A stretch of DNA of 64,000 nucleotides from Humibacter albus DSM 18994 (GTDB lineage Bacteria > Actinomycetota > Actinomycetes > Actinomycetales > Microbacteriaceae), in contig NZ_ATXT01000015.1 in assembly GCF_000421825.1 (NCBI RefSeq), positions 248,001-312,000 on the forward strand. The letters run 5' to 3'. Numbering within the stretch: position 1 is the first letter of the stretch; each line of letters opens with the position of its first letter. Positions 1-9,443 of this stretch are shown piece after piece. The notes under the pieces are model-generated. The model was not told the DNA's origin. It made no database searches and was given only the letters and a program-made list of their open reading frames with translations. A program made the position numbers and the translations under genes.

Positions 1-90
1 GACCTCGTTCTTGTACTTCTGCTTGAGGCGCGGCTGGACCCTCTCGTTCGAGGGCGCGCCAGCCTGCGCGGCAGTTGCGGTGTCGGTCAT
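1..90 (-). CDS. rplE: 50S ribosomal protein L5, 5' part only
   Basis: This is the first 30 codons of L5, which binds 5S rRNA in the large-subunit central protuberance; the rest lies beyond the left edge. The visible N-terminus has a short Ala/Thr-rich lead followed by a basic stretch (PRLKQKYKNEV) typical of L5. The start is ATG at 88-90 and overlaps the rplX stop as TAATG, so the two are probably translationally coupled. Its identity rests on that basic segment plus the conserved rplN-rplX-rplE order. Confidence 0.9.
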   Translation of the reverse strand, partial: MTDTATAAQAGAPSNERVQPRLKQKYKNEV

Positions 91-449
91 TAGAGGTCCT
101 TACCTGACTTCTTGGCATAGCGGACGCGGACGGTCTTGGTCACGCCGTCCTTCGTCACCTTCTCCTCGCGGAAACCCACGCGAGTCGGCTTCTTGGTCTC
201 CGGGTCCACCAACGCCACGTTGGACACGTGGATCGGCGCCTCGTGCGTCTCCCGACCACCGGTCTTGGAGCCGCGCTGGGTCTGCCCGACCTTGACGTGC
301 TTCGTGACGTAGTTCACGCCCTCGACCACGACGCGGTCCTGCTCGACCAGCACCTCGATGACCTTGCCCTGCTTGCCGCGGTCTCCGCCGCGGGCCTGGC
401 TCGGGCCCGAGATGACCTGGACCAGGTCGCCCTTCTTGATGTTCGCCAT
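90..449 (-). CDS. rplX: 50S ribosomal protein L24
   Basis: L24 is an assembly initiator that binds the 5' end of 23S rRNA. The 119-residue product begins with an intact KOW motif ([12 protein letters not shown], then [10 protein letters not shown]) and carries the conserved [10 protein letters not shown] segment. It lies 3 bp after rplN and overlaps the rplE start by one base. Length is within the usual range for actinobacterial L24. Confidence 0.97.
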   Translation of the reverse strand: MANIKKGDLVQVISGPSQARGGDRGKQGKVIEVLVEQDRVVVEGVNYVTKHVKVGQTQRGSKTGGRETHEAPIHVSNVALVDPETKKPTRVGFREEKVTKDGVTKTVRVRYAKKSGKDL

Positions 450-452
450 GGA

Positions 453-821
453 CTAGATCACCTCCGGCGCCAGCGAGATGATCTTCATGAACTTCTTGTC
501 GCGGAGCTCGCGACCGACCGGTCCGAAGATGCGGGTACCACGCGGGTCCCCGTCGTTCTTCAAGATCACTGCGGCGTTCTCGTCGAACTTGATGTACGAG
601 CCGTCTGCGCGGCGCGTCTGCTTCACGGTACGAACGATGACCGCCTTGACGACATCGCCCTTCTTCACGTTGCCGCCGGGGATGGCGTCCTTGACGGTCG
701 CCACGATCGTGTCCCCGAGACCGGCGTACTTGCGCTTCGAGCCACCGAGAACGCGGATCGTGAGCAGCTCCTTGGCGCCGGTGTTGTCGGCGACCTTGAG
801 CCGGGATTCCTGCTGAATCAC
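453..821 (-). CDS. rplN: 50S ribosomal protein L14
   Basis: L14 is a 122-residue subunit-interface protein, the standard family length. The N-terminus [18 protein letters not shown] and the central [15 protein letters not shown] are hallmark L14 sequences. It follows rpsQ after a 34-bp gap. In many bacteria this is the point where the S10 operon passes into spc, but no separate promoter could be assigned in this short gap. Confidence 0.98.
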   Translation of the reverse strand: MIQQESRLKVADNTGAKELLTIRVLGGSKRKYAGLGDTIVATVKDAIPGGNVKKGDVVKAVIVRTVKQTRRADGSYIKFDENAAVILKNDGDPRGTRIFGPVGRELRDKKFMKIISLAPEVI

Positions 822-855
822 TTCTCTATCTCCTTGTCACAAGCAAGCCGGTGGC

Positions 856-1224
856 TTACTTGGCCTTCTCGAGGATCTCGACCAGCCGCCAGCGCTTGGT
901 GGCGCTGTACGGGCGGGTCTCGTTGATGATCACGAGGTCGCCGATGCCGGCCGTGTTGTTCTCGTCGTGCACCTTCACCTTGTTGGTGCGGCGGATGACC
1001 TTGCCGTACAGCGGGTGCTTCACGCGATCCTCGACCTCGACGACGATGGTCTTGTCCATCTTGTCGCTGACGACGTAGCCGCGACGCGACTTGCGGTAAC
1101 CGCGAGCGCTCGCATCCTTGACGTCGTGCGCGGCGTGCTCGTGACCGGCGGCGGCGGTCTCGGTCTTCGAGGCCTGAGCCTTCTCGGACTGAGCCTCGGC
1201 GGTCTGTGCCTTGGTGGCAGCCAT
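856..1224 (-). CDS. rpsQ: 30S ribosomal protein S17 with N-terminal extension
   Basis: S17 is a primary 16S rRNA-binding protein. The core ([18 protein letters not shown], then [16 protein letters not shown] and [16 protein letters not shown]) is intact. At 122 residues it is longer than the roughly 85-residue family core because of an Ala/Thr/Glu-rich lead of about 35 residues, a low-complexity extension common in actinobacterial ribosomal proteins. Its start overlaps the rpmC stop (TAATG). Confidence 0.96.
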   Translation of the reverse strand: MAATKAQTAEAQSEKAQASKTETAAAGHEHAAHDVKDASARGYRKSRRGYVVSDKMDKTIVVEVEDRVKHPLYGKVIRRTNKVKVHDENNTAGIGDLVIINETRPYSATKRWRLVEILEKAK

Positions 1225-1541
1225 TACTCCGCCTCCTCCTTCGTCTCGGCCTCGGCCTCAGGGGCGGAAGCCTTCTTGGTGCTCTTCTTCGACTTCGCCG
1301 GAACCTCCAGCGGCGCCGGGGTCGCACGGATGCCGAGCTCGCGCTCGCGGATCACCGTGTAGATGCGGGCGATGTCGCGCTTGACCGCGCGCAGCCGGCC
1401 GTGGCTCTCGAGCTGGCCGGTCGCCGACTGGAAGCGCAGGTTGAACAGCTCTTCCTTGGCCTTCTTCAGTTCATCGACGAGCTTCTCGTCGTCGAAGGTG
1501 TCGAGCTCAGCGGAGACAAGCTCCTTGGATCCGATCGCCAT
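1224..1541 (-). CDS. rpmC: 50S ribosomal protein L29
   Basis: L29 sits near the peptide exit tunnel. The start is set at ATG 1539-1541, because the longer open frame upstream only reads through rplP; this start overlaps the rplP stop (TAATG) like its neighbours. The core [19 protein letters not shown] and [16 protein letters not shown] is typical. The 105-residue product carries an acidic/lysine-rich C-terminal tail absent from the short E. coli protein. Confidence 0.95.
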   Translation of the reverse strand: MAIGSKELVSAELDTFDDEKLVDELKKAKEELFNLRFQSATGQLESHGRLRAVKRDIARIYTVIRERELGIRATPAPLEVPAKSKKSTKKASAPEAEAETKEEAE

Positions 1542-1960
1542 TACGCGTCGCCCTCCTCGCGCTTGATGATGCGTGCCTTGAGGGGCAGCTTGTGGATGGC
1601 ACGGGTGAGTGCCTCGCGGGCCAGCGTCTCGTCGACGCCGGCGACCTCGAAGAGCACGCGGCCCGGCTTGACATTGGCGACCCACCACTCCGGCGAGCCC
1701 TTACCGGAACCCATGCGGGTCTCGGCCGGCTTCTTGGTGAGCGGACGGTCGGGGTAGATGTTGATCCACACCTTGCCGCCACGCTTGATGTGACGCGTCA
1801 TGGCGATACGAGCGGACTCGATCTGGCGGTTCGTCACATAAGCGGGGGTCAGGGCCTGGATGCCGTACTCGCCGAAAGTCACCTGCGTGCCACCGGTCGC
1901 CTGGCCGCTACGGCCGGGGTGGTGCTGCTTGCGGTGCTTGACTCTGCGGGGAATCAACAT
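1541..1960 (-). CDS. rplP: 50S ribosomal protein L16
   Basis: L16 is 139 residues, the normal length, and helps organise the A-site region of the large subunit. The N-terminus [17 protein letters not shown] and the segment [25 protein letters not shown] are diagnostic. It starts 2 bp after the rpsC stop and is coupled by overlap to rpmC. Confidence 0.98.
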   Translation of the reverse strand: MLIPRRVKHRKQHHPGRSGQATGGTQVTFGEYGIQALTPAYVTNRQIESARIAMTRHIKRGGKVWINIYPDRPLTKKPAETRMGSGKGSPEWWVANVKPGRVLFEVAGVDETLAREALTRAIHKLPLKARIIKREEGDA

Positions 1961-1962
1961 GG

Positions 1963-2721
1963 TTATGCACTGGCTCCTTCTTGCGCGGGGGCCTCAGCCT
2001 GCTGCGCGCGAGGCGCACGGCGCGGGCGGTCCCGGTCGGGGCGGCTCGACTTCGCGTTGGCCTGCTCCCGAGCGAGTTCCTTGTTGGTGATGTCGCCCTT
2101 GTAGATCCAGACCTTCACGCCGATGCGGCCGAAGGTGGTCTTGGCCTCGTAGAAGCCGTAGTCGATGTTCGCGCGCAGCGTGTGCAGCGGCACACGACCC
2201 TCGCGGTAGAACTCCGACCGGCTCATCTCGGCGCCGCCGAGGCGACCGGAGACCTGGATGCGAACACCCTTGGCACCGGCGCGCTGCGCGCCCTGCAGGC
2301 CCTTGCGCATCGCGCGACGAAACGCCACGCGAGCACTCAGCTGCTCGGCGATTCCCTGAGCGACGAGCTGGGCATCCTGCTCGGGGTTCTTCACCTCGAG
2401 GATGTTCAGCTGGATCTGCTTGCCGGTGAGCTTCTCGAGGTCCGCGCGGATGCGCTCGGCCTCGGCGCCGCGGCGACCGATCACGATGCCGGGACGGGCG
2501 GTGTGGATGTCCACACGCACGCGGTCACGGGTGCGCTCGATCTCGATGCGCGAGATGCCGGCGCGGTCCAGCTGCGTCTGCAGCAGCTTGCGGATCTTGA
2601 CGTCCTCGGCGATGTAGTCGGCGTAACGCTGACCGGGCTTCGTCGAGTCCGAGAACCAACGCGACACGTGGTCCGTGGTGATTCCCAGACGGAAGCCGTA
2701 GGGGTTGACCTTCTGACCCAT
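1963..2721 (-). CDS. rpsC: 30S ribosomal protein S3
   Basis: S3 lines the mRNA entry channel. The N-terminus [14 protein letters not shown] and the KH-domain stretch [17 protein letters not shown] (GxxG loop as GRRG) are clear. The 252-residue protein ends in a basic and Ala-rich tail. Its start overlaps the rplV stop by one base. Confidence 0.98.
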   Translation of the reverse strand: MGQKVNPYGFRLGITTDHVSRWFSDSTKPGQRYADYIAEDVKIRKLLQTQLDRAGISRIEIERTRDRVRVDIHTARPGIVIGRRGAEAERIRADLEKLTGKQIQLNILEVKNPEQDAQLVAQGIAEQLSARVAFRRAMRKGLQGAQRAGAKGVRIQVSGRLGGAEMSRSEFYREGRVPLHTLRANIDYGFYEAKTTFGRIGVKVWIYKGDITNKELAREQANAKSSRPDRDRPRRAPRAQQAEAPAQEGASA

Positions 2722-3086
2722 TACTTCGTCCCCTCGTCAGGTGTGGCCAGCACGACGGTGATGTGGCTGGTTCGCTTGTTGATGCGGAACGCGCGGCCCT
2801 GTGCGCGGGGCTGGAAACGCTTGAGCGTCGTGCCCTCGTCGACGAAGGCGCGGCTCACGTAGAGGTCCTGCTCGTCCAGGTACTCGTTGACGGCGTCGGC
2901 CTTGACCCGGGCATTCGCGATCGCGGATGCCACGAGCTTGTAAACCGGCTCGCTTGCGCCCTGCGGGGCGAACTTCAGGATGGCCAGGGCCTCCTGCGCC
3001 TGCTTGCCGCGGATCAGGTTGACGACGCGACGAGCCTTCTGAGGCGTAACGCGGATGTGTCGCACGCGTGCGATCGACTCCACCAT
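2721..3086 (-). CDS. rplV: 50S ribosomal protein L22
   Basis: L22 lines the peptide exit tunnel and is the site of some macrolide-resistance changes. The protein is 121 residues and has the conserved core [16 protein letters not shown] plus the beta-hairpin region ending [17 protein letters not shown] good Shine-Dalgarno (AAGGAGAAAG) precedes the ATG. It overlaps the downstream rpsC start. Confidence 0.97.
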   Translation of the reverse strand: MVESIARVRHIRVTPQKARRVVNLIRGKQAQEALAILKFAPQGASEPVYKLVASAIANARVKADAVNEYLDEQDLYVSRAFVDEGTTLKRFQPRAQGRAFRINKRTSHITVVLATPDEGTK

Positions 3087-3112
3087 GTCTTTCTCCTCCT
3101 TATGTCACCGCG

Positions 3113-3394
3113 TCAGCGGCGACGACCCTTCTTGTCGTCCTTCACGTGTCCCCGGAAGGTGCGGGTCGGGGCGAACTCCCCGAGCTTGTGGCCGACCATC
3201 GTCTCGGTGACGAAGACCGGGATGTGCTTGCGGCCGTCGTGCACGGCGATCGTGTGGCCGAGCATGGCCGGCACGATCATCGAGCGACGTGACCACGTCT
3301 TGATGACGTTCTTGCTGCCGGACTCGTTCGCGCGAACCACCTTGGTAAGCAGGTGCTCGTCGACGAAGGGGCCCTTCTTGAGACTGCGAGGCAT
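3113..3394 (-). CDS. rpsS: 30S ribosomal protein S19
   Basis: S19 is 93 residues, with the diagnostic N-terminus [19 protein letters not shown] and the motif [20 protein letters not shown]. It binds the 16S rRNA head with S13. It lies 12 bp after rplB and ends with a basic KGRRR tail. Confidence 0.98.
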   Translation of the reverse strand: MPRSLKKGPFVDEHLLTKVVRANESGSKNVIKTWSRRSMIVPAMLGHTIAVHDGRKHIPVFVTETMVGHKLGEFAPTRTFRGHVKDDKKGRRR

Positions 3395-3406
3395 CTTCTC
3401 TAACTC

Positions 3407-4246
3407 CTACTTGCGCTTCTTGCCAGCGGTGCGGCGGCGGACGATCAGCTTGTCGCTTTCCTTATTGGGATGACGCGTGCGGCCTTCCTTCTGGCCCCAC
3501 GGGCTGACCGGGTGGCGACCACCGGAGGTCTTGCCCTCACCACCACCGTGCGGGTGGTCGATGGGGTTCATCGCGACACCGCGCACCGTCGGGCGAACGC
3601 CCTTCCAGCGCAGGCGACCGGCCTTGCCCCAGTTGATGTTCGACTGCTCAGCGTTGCCGACCTCGCCGATCGTGGCGCGGCAGCGGGCATCCACGTTCCG
3701 GATCTCGCCGGAGGGCATGCGCAGCTGGGCGTACGGACCGTCCTTCGCGACCAGGCGCACGGAGGCGCCGGCCGAGCGGGCGATCTTCGCGCCACCACCG
3801 GGCTTGAGCTCGATGGCGTGGATGACAGTACCGGTGGGGATGTTGCGCAGCGGCAGGTTGTTGCCCGGCTTGATGTCGGCGTTGGCGCCCGTCTCCACGA
3901 TGTCGCCCTGCTTGAGCTTGTCGGGAGCGATGATGTAGCGCTTGGTGCCGTCCACGAAGTGCAGCAGCGCGATGCGCGCCGTGCGGTTCGGGTCGTACTC
4001 GATGTGCGCGACCTTGGCGTTCACGCCGTCCTTGTCATGCCGACGGAAGTCGATGACGCGGTACTGACGCTTGTGGCCACCGCCGATGTGGCGAGTGGTG
4101 ATGCGGCCCTGGTTGTTGCGACCACCGGTCTTCGACAGCGGGCGCAGCAGCGACTTCTCGGGCGTCGACCTGGTGATCTCGGCGAAGTCGGCGACGGAGG
4201 AGCCGCGACGACCGGGGGTCGTCGGCTTGTACTTGCGAATAGCCAT
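3407..4246 (-). CDS. rplB: 50S ribosomal protein L2
   Basis: L2 is a universally conserved protein needed for subunit joining and peptidyl-transferase centre assembly. At 279 residues it has family length. Visible hallmarks are [14 protein letters not shown] at the start, [15 protein letters not shown], and the strictly conserved [13 protein letters not shown] segment containing the functionally important histidine. It follows rplW by 18 bp. Confidence 0.98.
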   Translation of the reverse strand: MAIRKYKPTTPGRRGSSVADFAEITRSTPEKSLLRPLSKTGGRNNQGRITTRHIGGGHKRQYRVIDFRRHDKDGVNAKVAHIEYDPNRTARIALLHFVDGTKRYIIAPDKLKQGDIVETGANADIKPGNNLPLRNIPTGTVIHAIELKPGGGAKIARSAGASVRLVAKDGPYAQLRMPSGEIRNVDARCRATIGEVGNAEQSNINWGKAGRLRWKGVRPTVRGVAMNPIDHPHGGGEGKTSGGRHPVSPWGQKEGRTRHPNKESDKLIVRRRTAGKKRK

Positions 4247-4264
4247 TGAGAGTTCCCTTGCTCC

Positions 4265-4564
4265 TTAGCCGACAGCCGTGAAGATGTCGATGGAACCGGA
4301 CTTGAGGGTGACGATGGCGCGCTTGGTGTCCTTGCGCTTGCCGGCGCCGAAACGAGTACGGCGCGTCTTGCCCTGGCGGTTCAACGTGTTGACGGATGCG
4401 ACCTCGACCTTGAAGATCTTCTCGATCGCGAGCTTGATCTCGGTCTTGTTCGAGCGGGGGTCGACGAGGAACGTGTACTTGCCCTCGTCGATGAGCGAGT
4501 AGCTCTTCTCGGACACGACCGGAGCGATGATGATGTCGCGCGGGTCCTTGTTGATGTTGGCCAT
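4265..4564 (-). CDS. rplW: 50S ribosomal protein L23
   Basis: L23 is 99 residues and forms the docking site for trigger factor and SRP at the exit tunnel. The sequence [25 protein letters not shown] is typical, with the conserved [12 protein letters not shown]-binding part. Its ATG overlaps the rplD stop by one base. Confidence 0.97.
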   Translation of the reverse strand: MANINKDPRDIIIAPVVSEKSYSLIDEGKYTFLVDPRSNKTEIKLAIEKIFKVEVASVNTLNRQGKTRRTRFGAGKRKDTKRAIVTLKSGSIDIFTAVG

Positions 4565-5214
4565 TACGCGTTCACCTCTTCCTTCTTGGTCTTGGCGGCC
4601 ACAAAGGCGTCGAAGGCGGCCTTGGTGAAGACGATGTCGTCGGAGACGAGCACGTCGTAGGCGTTCAGCTGGTCGTAGGTCAGCGTGTGCACGGTCGGGA
4701 TGTTCCGCACGCTCTTGACGCCGTTCTCGTCACCGCGCTCGGTGACGATCAGCACGTTCTTCGAGCTGGCGATGGCATCCAAAAGCGCGACGGCGGCCTT
4801 GGTCGACGGCGCCTCGCCGGCGACGAGCTGCTCCACCACGTGGATGCGCTCGCCACGAGCGCGGTCGCTGAGCGAACCCAGGAGCGCGGCGGCGATCATC
4901 TTCTTGGGGGTGCGCTGCGCGTAGCTGCGCGGCGTCGGGCCGTGCACGATGCCACCGCCGGTCATCTGCGGGGCGCGGATCGAACCCTGACGGGCGCGAC
5001 CGGTGCCCTTCTGCTTGAACGGCTTGCGGCCGGCACCGGAGACCTCGCCGCGGTTCTTGGTCTTGTGCGTGCCCTGGCGTGCGGCAGCGAGCTGCGCGAC
5101 GACGACCTGGTGGATCAGCGGGACGTTGACCTGAACGTCGAAGATCTCCGCGGGCAGCTCGAGCGAACCGGACTTCTTGCCGGCGGCGTCGAAAACGTCG
5201 ATCGAGGTAGCCAT
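4564..5214 (-). CDS. rplD: 50S ribosomal protein L4
   Basis: L4 is 216 residues. It carries the exit-tunnel loop with [17 protein letters not shown], then FGP-like [16 protein letters not shown]. In E. coli L4 also represses its own operon by binding the S10 leader; whether that happens here is unknown. It follows rplC by 4 bp. Confidence 0.97.
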   Translation of the reverse strand: MATSIDVFDAAGKKSGSLELPAEIFDVQVNVPLIHQVVVAQLAAARQGTHKTKNRGEVSGAGRKPFKQKGTGRARQGSIRAPQMTGGGIVHGPTPRSYAQRTPKKMIAAALLGSLSDRARGERIHVVEQLVAGEAPSTKAAVALLDAIASSKNVLIVTERGDENGVKSVRNIPTVHTLTYDQLNAYDVLVSDDIVFTKAAFDAFVAAKTKKEEVNA

Positions 5215-5218
5215 GTGA

Positions 5219-5893
5219 CTACGCTCCCTTCACTGCGTTGCGGACGAAGACGATGCGACCGCGAGCACCGGGAACCGCGCCCTTGACGAGCAGCAGGCCC
5301 TTGCCGGCGTCGACCGAGTGCACCGTGAGGTTGAGCACGGTCACGCGCTCAGCGCCCATGCGGCCCGCCATGCGCATGCCCTTGAACACGCGGCTCGGGG
5401 TCGACGAGGCGCCGATCGAACCGGGCTTGCGGTGGTTGCGGTGCGCACCGTGCGAAGCGGAGACACCCTTGAAGTTGTGGCGCTTCATGACACCGGCGGT
5501 GCCCTTACCCTTCGAGGTGCCGACGACGTCGACCTTCTGGCCGGCCTCGAACGTGCCCTCGACTGTCAGTTCCTGGCCCGGGGTGTACTCGCCGGCGTCC
5601 GCGGTGCGGATCTCGGTGAGGTGGCGGCGCGGCGTCACGCCGGCCTTCTCGAAGTGACCGCTCGCGGGCTTGTTGACCTTGCGCGGGTCGATGGAGCCGC
5701 TGGCGATCTGAACGGCGTCGTATCCGTCGACCTCGGGGGTGCGGATCTGCGTCACGACGTTCGGCGTGATCTCCACGACGGTCACGGGGATGAGTTTGTT
5801 GTTCTCGTCCCACACCTGGGTCATGCCGAGCTTCTTGCCGAGCAGACCCTTGACGGTCTTGTTCTGCGCTGTGTTGTTCACGGTCTTTGGCAT
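5219..5893 (-). CDS. rplC: 50S ribosomal protein L3
   Basis: L3 (224 residues from this start) is an early 23S rRNA-binding assembly protein. The open frame extends upstream, but the conserved N-terminus ([19 protein letters not shown]) begins just after the ATG at 5891-5893, and upstream sequence belongs to rpsJ in another frame. The C-terminal [15 protein letters not shown] and [13 protein letters not shown] motifs are intact. Confidence 0.97.
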   Translation of the reverse strand: MPKTVNNTAQNKTVKGLLGKKLGMTQVWDENNKLIPVTVVEITPNVVTQIRTPEVDGYDAVQIASGSIDPRKVNKPASGHFEKAGVTPRRHLTEIRTADAGEYTPGQELTVEGTFEAGQKVDVVGTSKGKGTAGVMKRHNFKGVSASHGAHRNHRKPGSIGASSTPSRVFKGMRMAGRMGAERVTVLNLTVHSVDAGKGLLLVKGAVPGARGRIVFVRNAVKGA

Positions 5894-5901
5894 GGCGACC
5901 C

Positions 5902-6210
5902 CTACAGCTTGATCTCGATGTTGACGTCGGCCGGCAGGTCGAGACGCATGAGCGAGTCGACGGCCTTCGGCGTCGGGTCGATGATGTCGATGAGCCGCTT
6001 GTGGGTGCGCATCTCGAAGTGCTCGCGGCTGTCCTTGTACTTGTGGGGCGAACGGATGACACACACCACGTTCTTCTCGGTGGGGAGCGGCACCGGCCCG
6101 ACGACCTGAGCGCCGGCACGGGTCACCGTGTCGACGATCTTGCGCGCCGAGGTGTCGATGACCTCGTGGTCATACGACTTAAGCCTGATGCGGATCTTCT
6201 GTCCCGCCAT
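5902..6210 (-). CDS. rpsJ: 30S ribosomal protein S10, first gene of the S10 operon
   Basis: S10 is 102 residues, with [19 protein letters not shown] and the segment [18 protein letters not shown], both diagnostic. In other bacteria S10 also joins transcription antitermination complexes as NusE. A purine-rich GAGAGAG ribosome site precedes the ATG. The roughly 740-bp spacer upstream presumably carries the operon promoter and leader. Confidence 0.98.
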   Translation of the reverse strand: MAGQKIRIRLKSYDHEVIDTSARKIVDTVTRAGAQVVGPVPLPTEKNVVCVIRSPHKYKDSREHFEMRTHKRLIDIIDPTPKAVDSLMRLDLPADVNIEIKL

Positions 6211-6419
6211 ATCTGACTCTCTCTCTACTGTTCTGGCGTCGTACGGCGGTCAGAGCCGCATTGGACGCGTCGCGCTCGGCTCTCGCCTTCGCGCACTTCG
6301 GGCACCACACGTGTGTCGCACCGCTGTTCTTCTGTCAAGGGCGACGGATGCTTGGGCTCGCGCACTGGCATCCCTCGCCTGAAACCGACCCCCGCACTCG
6401 GGCGTGTCGCCGTCGCGGG

Positions 6420-6438
6420 CACATGGATAGCCCATGTG
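6420..6438. repeat. Perfect 7-5-7 inverted repeat in the rpsJ/EPS spacer
   Basis: CACATGG, five bases, CCATGTG. It may be a protein-binding palindrome or a small hairpin in the rpsJ leader, whose ATG is about 210 bp away. Confidence 0.5.
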
Positions 6439-6648
6439 CATCGGGTGTCGATTAAGCTGTGTCCTTCTGCCCGCGGCCTAACCTGAACTTCGGGGACCTG
6501 ATCCGATGCGGATCCGCCGGCCCGGAGCGGCTATGCACTACCTGGCAGTGATTCGGAGCACGGCGCGCAGGCGCGCTGCACCGAAATGTTGAACCAGAAA
6601 AGTATGCCGGATTTCGAGGGTGTCTGCAACTCGGGCGTGTCGCGCTCG

Positions 6649-6682
6649 GGCACCGGCTTCTCCGGCATGGGGCGCCGGTGCC
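6649..6682. repeat. 9-bp inverted repeat, 16-nt loop
   Basis: GGCACCGGC and GCCGGTGCC form a perfect GC-rich stem. There is no T-tract. Its role is unknown; leader hairpin or operator are both possible. Confidence 0.4.
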
Positions 6683-6715
6683 GCCACCGCGACGGTAGAT
6701 TGTAGTCACGCCTCT

Positions 6716-6754
6716 CCGAAAGGTCCGATCGGCGTTCGTCGTCCGACCTTTCGG
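6716..6754. repeat. 10-bp inverted repeat, 19-nt loop
   Basis: CCGAAAGGTC and GACCTTTCGG are perfectly complementary. On the minus strand, TACAAT (a plausible -10) follows just after it, so it could be an operator beside an rpsJ-side promoter. This is tentative. Confidence 0.4.
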
Positions 6755-6954
6755 CGATCGCGTCGGGCCGGCGATTCGGGCGCGACAACCGTCGCAGCGC
6801 CGGCCAGGTAAAGGATGACGATGCGGCACGATCAGTCGCCTGGCGTTCGCCGGCAACACAGGATCCGTTCTCCGTTGTCCCAGTCCATCTTCAGAATGCC
6901 CACGATGAACGCCGGTATCCTTGTCAGGCGGTCGAGACGCCAGCGGGAGACACA

Positions 6955-8775
6955 GTGACATTTCGCCAAGCTCTGAGCGTCATCTGGCAACGATGGGTCA
7001 TCGTCGTCGCGGTGCTCGTCGTCACCCTCGCGGTGGCCGCCATCTTCTTGGTCCGTCAGACGCCGGTCTATACGTCGTCGACCACGGTGCGGATGAGCGC
7101 TCTGGCCAGCGCGGCGTCCTCGAGCGGACAGATCGGGACGGCAACAGTCGACTTCGACCCGGCCACCATCACCTCGACCCCCGTCGTGGGACCGGCGGCG
7201 AAGAAGCTCGGCGAGTCGCAGTCGGACGCCACCGCGTGGAACGTCACCTATACGCTCGGCGCCGCTGACACCGCCACCAAGGCGACCGTGATCACGATCA
7301 CCGCCGACGGCGGCAGCGCGGCTCAGGCGCAGAAGCGCGTCGAAGCCGTCGTGGCGTCATACGACGCCTATCTCACCGGCCAGCTGGCCAGGGCCAAGTC
7401 CCAGGAGCAGGCACAGGTGACGAAGTGGACCACCGCCGCCCAGACGTATCAGGCTCAGGTCAACGCCAACCCAGCGAACTCGATCGCGCAGTCGAACCTC
7501 GCGAACGCGATCAACTCCCTGTCGAATGCGAACACCACGATCGAGAAGATCGACAACGCGGGCAAACCGCTGAGCGTCACGACGCCGGCCTCCCCGGGTG
7601 AATTCCAAGGGACCTCCCCCCTGATCGCCGTGCTGGTCGCACTGGCGGCGGGGCTCGTGGCCGGCATCGGCATCGCGCTCATTTCCGACGTGTTCGACGA
7701 TCGACTGCGTGGAGATACCGAGATCGAGACGCTCACCGGCGTGCCCGCGCTCGGTGAGCTCAGCCTCGACAAGCGGATGCAGCGGCGAGGCGACTGGCTG
7801 CCGACCGCGGGACGCAAGCGCACCTCTCTCAACGAGGGCCTTCGGGCGTTGCGTACGACGCTGCAGGTTCTGCTTCCCCGGGACAGTGCCGTCATCGTCA
7901 TCACGAGCGTCGAACCGGGCGACGGCAAGTCGTTCATCTCCTCCAATCTCGCGTTGGCGTGGGCGAGAACCGGCAAGCGGGTCGTACTGGTGGGCGGCGA
8001 TCTGCGCAAGCCGAGGCTCGACAAGTACTTCGGCGACGTCGCGACCGGGCAGGGCTTGACGGAGTTGCTGCAGGCGGCGGCCGTTCGGGGCGTCGCGCCG
8101 AGCACCGAGGAGGTCGCGGGGAGTCTGAAGGCCACCAAGTTCCGTGGCCTGCGCATCCTTCCCGCCGGCGGGGACCCGTGGGATCCCGCCGACCTCCTGG
8201 CGGTCGACGCCTTGGGCGACATCATCGCCTCACTGCGCTCGCTGTGCGACGTCGTCGTCATCGACTCTCCCCCGGCGCTGGCCCTCGTCGACGCCAGTCT
8301 GCTCGCCGGGCATTCCGACGGCGCGGTGCTCGTGGCATCCGTCAAGCGAACCCGTCGTCGTCGCCTGACAGAAACCGTGCACGCCCTTCTCGGCAACGGA
8401 ATCGTCGTGCTGGGCGTCGTCGCCAACCGCTCCCGCCGGCGCATCCCCCGGTCGTACTCCGCCTACTACGGCGCGGGCACGGCCGATCGACGCCGCACCG
8501 CGGCAGCAGAGCGAGCGCAGGCAACGCCGCAGGCATCTGCCTCGCCCGGCTCACCCCGAGCGGTCAGCGCGCAGGCCGCGAACGACGAGGTCGCGTCCGA
8601 GTTCGACGATGGCTTCATCGACGTCGACACGGTGTTCGACGACCAGCAGACCACCAACGCCGCGAACGGCGCCGACGGCGTCGACGATCGCTCCGGCGAC
8701 TCGGCGAGTGACGTGCCGGCCCCCGAACGCCGCGCCGGTCGCCGGCAGGGCTCGGCCGAGGACGAAAAGGTCTGA
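6955..8775 (+). CDS. Polysaccharide co-polymerase fused to BY-type tyrosine kinase
   Basis: This 606-residue protein controls EPS chain length. A Wzz-type N-terminal part has transmembrane helices at about 14-34 and 223-245 around an Ala/Thr-rich extracellular segment. A cytoplasmic bacterial tyrosine kinase follows, with Walker A SVEPGDGKS (about 318-326) and Walker B VVVIDSPP (433-440). The Walker A' is VVLVGGDLRKPR, so the first Asp of the usual DxDxR is Gly. A small Tyr cluster (YSAYY, about 500-505) is a plausible autophosphorylation site, but the tail continues another 100 mostly acidic residues. The GTG start has a CGGGAGA ribosome site. The phosphatase gene follows 2 bp later. Confidence 0.88.
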   Translation: MTFRQALSVIWQRWVIVVAVLVVTLAVAAIFLVRQTPVYTSSTTVRMSALASAASSSGQIGTATVDFDPATITSTPVVGPAAKKLGESQSDATAWNVTYTLGAADTATKATVITITADGGSAAQAQKRVEAVVASYDAYLTGQLARAKSQEQAQVTKWTTAAQTYQAQVNANPANSIAQSNLANAINSLSNANTTIEKIDNAGKPLSVTTPASPGEFQGTSPLIAVLVALAAGLVAGIGIALISDVFDDRLRGDTEIETLTGVPALGELSLDKRMQRRGDWLPTAGRKRTSLNEGLRALRTTLQVLLPRDSAVIVITSVEPGDGKSFISSNLALAWARTGKRVVLVGGDLRKPRLDKYFGDVATGQGLTELLQAAAVRGVAPSTEEVAGSLKATKFRGLRILPAGGDPWDPADLLAVDALGDIIASLRSLCDVVVIDSPPALALVDASLLAGHSDGAVLVASVKRTRRRRLTETVHALLGNGIVVLGVVANRSRRRIPRSYSAYYGAGTADRRRTAAAERAQATPQASASPGSPRAVSAQAANDEVASEFDDGFIDVDTVFDDQQTTNAANGADGVDDRSGDSASDVPAPERRAGRRQGSAEDEKV

Positions 8776-8777
8776 CC

Positions 8778-9407
8778 GTGCAGGGTGGGGCGTACGACGA
8801 CGTGGGGGTCCCCGGCGTCGGGCGCGACGTGACTTCGGTGCTGTTCGTCTGCACCGCGAATCAGTGCCGTTCGGTTCTGGCTGAAGCGATCGCGCAGCGC
8901 AGGTTCGCGGGACTTCCGTTCGTGTTCGAGTCGGCGGGGCTCATCGAGGGCGGACGACCGGTACCGCCGAACGGCGTTCTCGTCGCGCAGGAATGGGGCT
9001 TCGACACATCTCGCCATATCAGCAGGCGAGCGGACGTGCGCAACCTGCGCGGGTGGGATGTCATCCTCACGATGAGCAGGAGACACACCCGCGAGCTCGT
9101 CGCCGCCGACAGCGAGCTCTGGCCGCGAGTGTTCACGGTTCCCCAGTTCGCTCGCTGGCTCGACGAGCATCCGCCGCGCAGGCACGTGCTGATCCGCGAG
9201 TGGATCGAACAGGAGGCCGCCGACCGGCCGCGCTCCGACATGATCGGCTCGAACATCGACGACGACGTCGCCGATCCGATCGACGACCCGCCGGAGGCCT
9301 GGCGCGACCTCGTGGGCGAGCTGAACGGCTACATCGAGCGGATAGCCGGCAATCTCGCCCCGCGCACGCGCAACGTTTCGCACCCGGCCTGGGCACGGCG
9401 AAGCTGA
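8778..9407 (+). CDS. Low-molecular-weight protein tyrosine phosphatase, Wzb-like
   Basis: It removes phosphate from tyrosine, most likely from the kinase encoded immediately upstream; such kinase/phosphatase pairs are standard in capsule and EPS loci. The P-loop CTANQCRS gives the CX5R signature (Cys25, Arg31). The general-acid region ADPIDDP lies near residue 166, as expected for LMW-PTPs. At 209 residues it is longer than the usual 150-160, with extra sequence between the P-loop and the DP motif. The GTG start is 2 bp from the kinase stop. Confidence 0.88.
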   Translation: MQGGAYDDVGVPGVGRDVTSVLFVCTANQCRSVLAEAIAQRRFAGLPFVFESAGLIEGGRPVPPNGVLVAQEWGFDTSRHISRRADVRNLRGWDVILTMSRRHTRELVAADSELWPRVFTVPQFARWLDEHPPRRHVLIREWIEQEAADRPRSDMIGSNIDDDVADPIDDPPEAWRDLVGELNGYIERIAGNLAPRTRNVSHPAWARRS

Positions 9408-9437
9408 GGCGTGCCGCCCATTCTCCCGCCCATGCGG

Positions 9438-9443
9438 CAAGAT
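9438..9443 (+). promoter_or_regulatory. Possible -10 element for a leaderless GT4 mRNA
   Basis: CAAGAT is followed by 7 nt and then ATG at 9451. The same CAAGAT-N7-ATG arrangement precedes the ATP-grasp gene at 30005. Weak by itself, but consistent with the leaderless pattern of the region. Confidence 0.35.

Larger units (their letters stand above)
6211..6954. other. Divergent intergenic region between rpsJ and the EPS co-polymerase
   Basis: This 744-bp spacer separates two divergent transcription units and has no convincing gene; its open frames lack family-like composition. It holds three inverted repeats, described separately. A perfect TTGACA lies on the minus strand at 6333-6338, but no good -10 follows at 16-19 bp, so the rpsJ promoter could not be fixed. 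The length would allow a long structured leader for the ribosomal operon. Confidence 0.6.

Noticed and set aside
6310-6338. rpsJ promoter based on TTGACA at 6333-6338
   Set aside because: The -35 is perfect, but the sequence 16-19 bp downstream (around CACACG) is not a usable -10.
6452-6961. 169-codon minus-strand frame in the rpsJ-EPS spacer
   Set aside because: It has no ribosome site and low-complexity Arg/Pro composition, and it overlaps the start of the co-polymerase gene.
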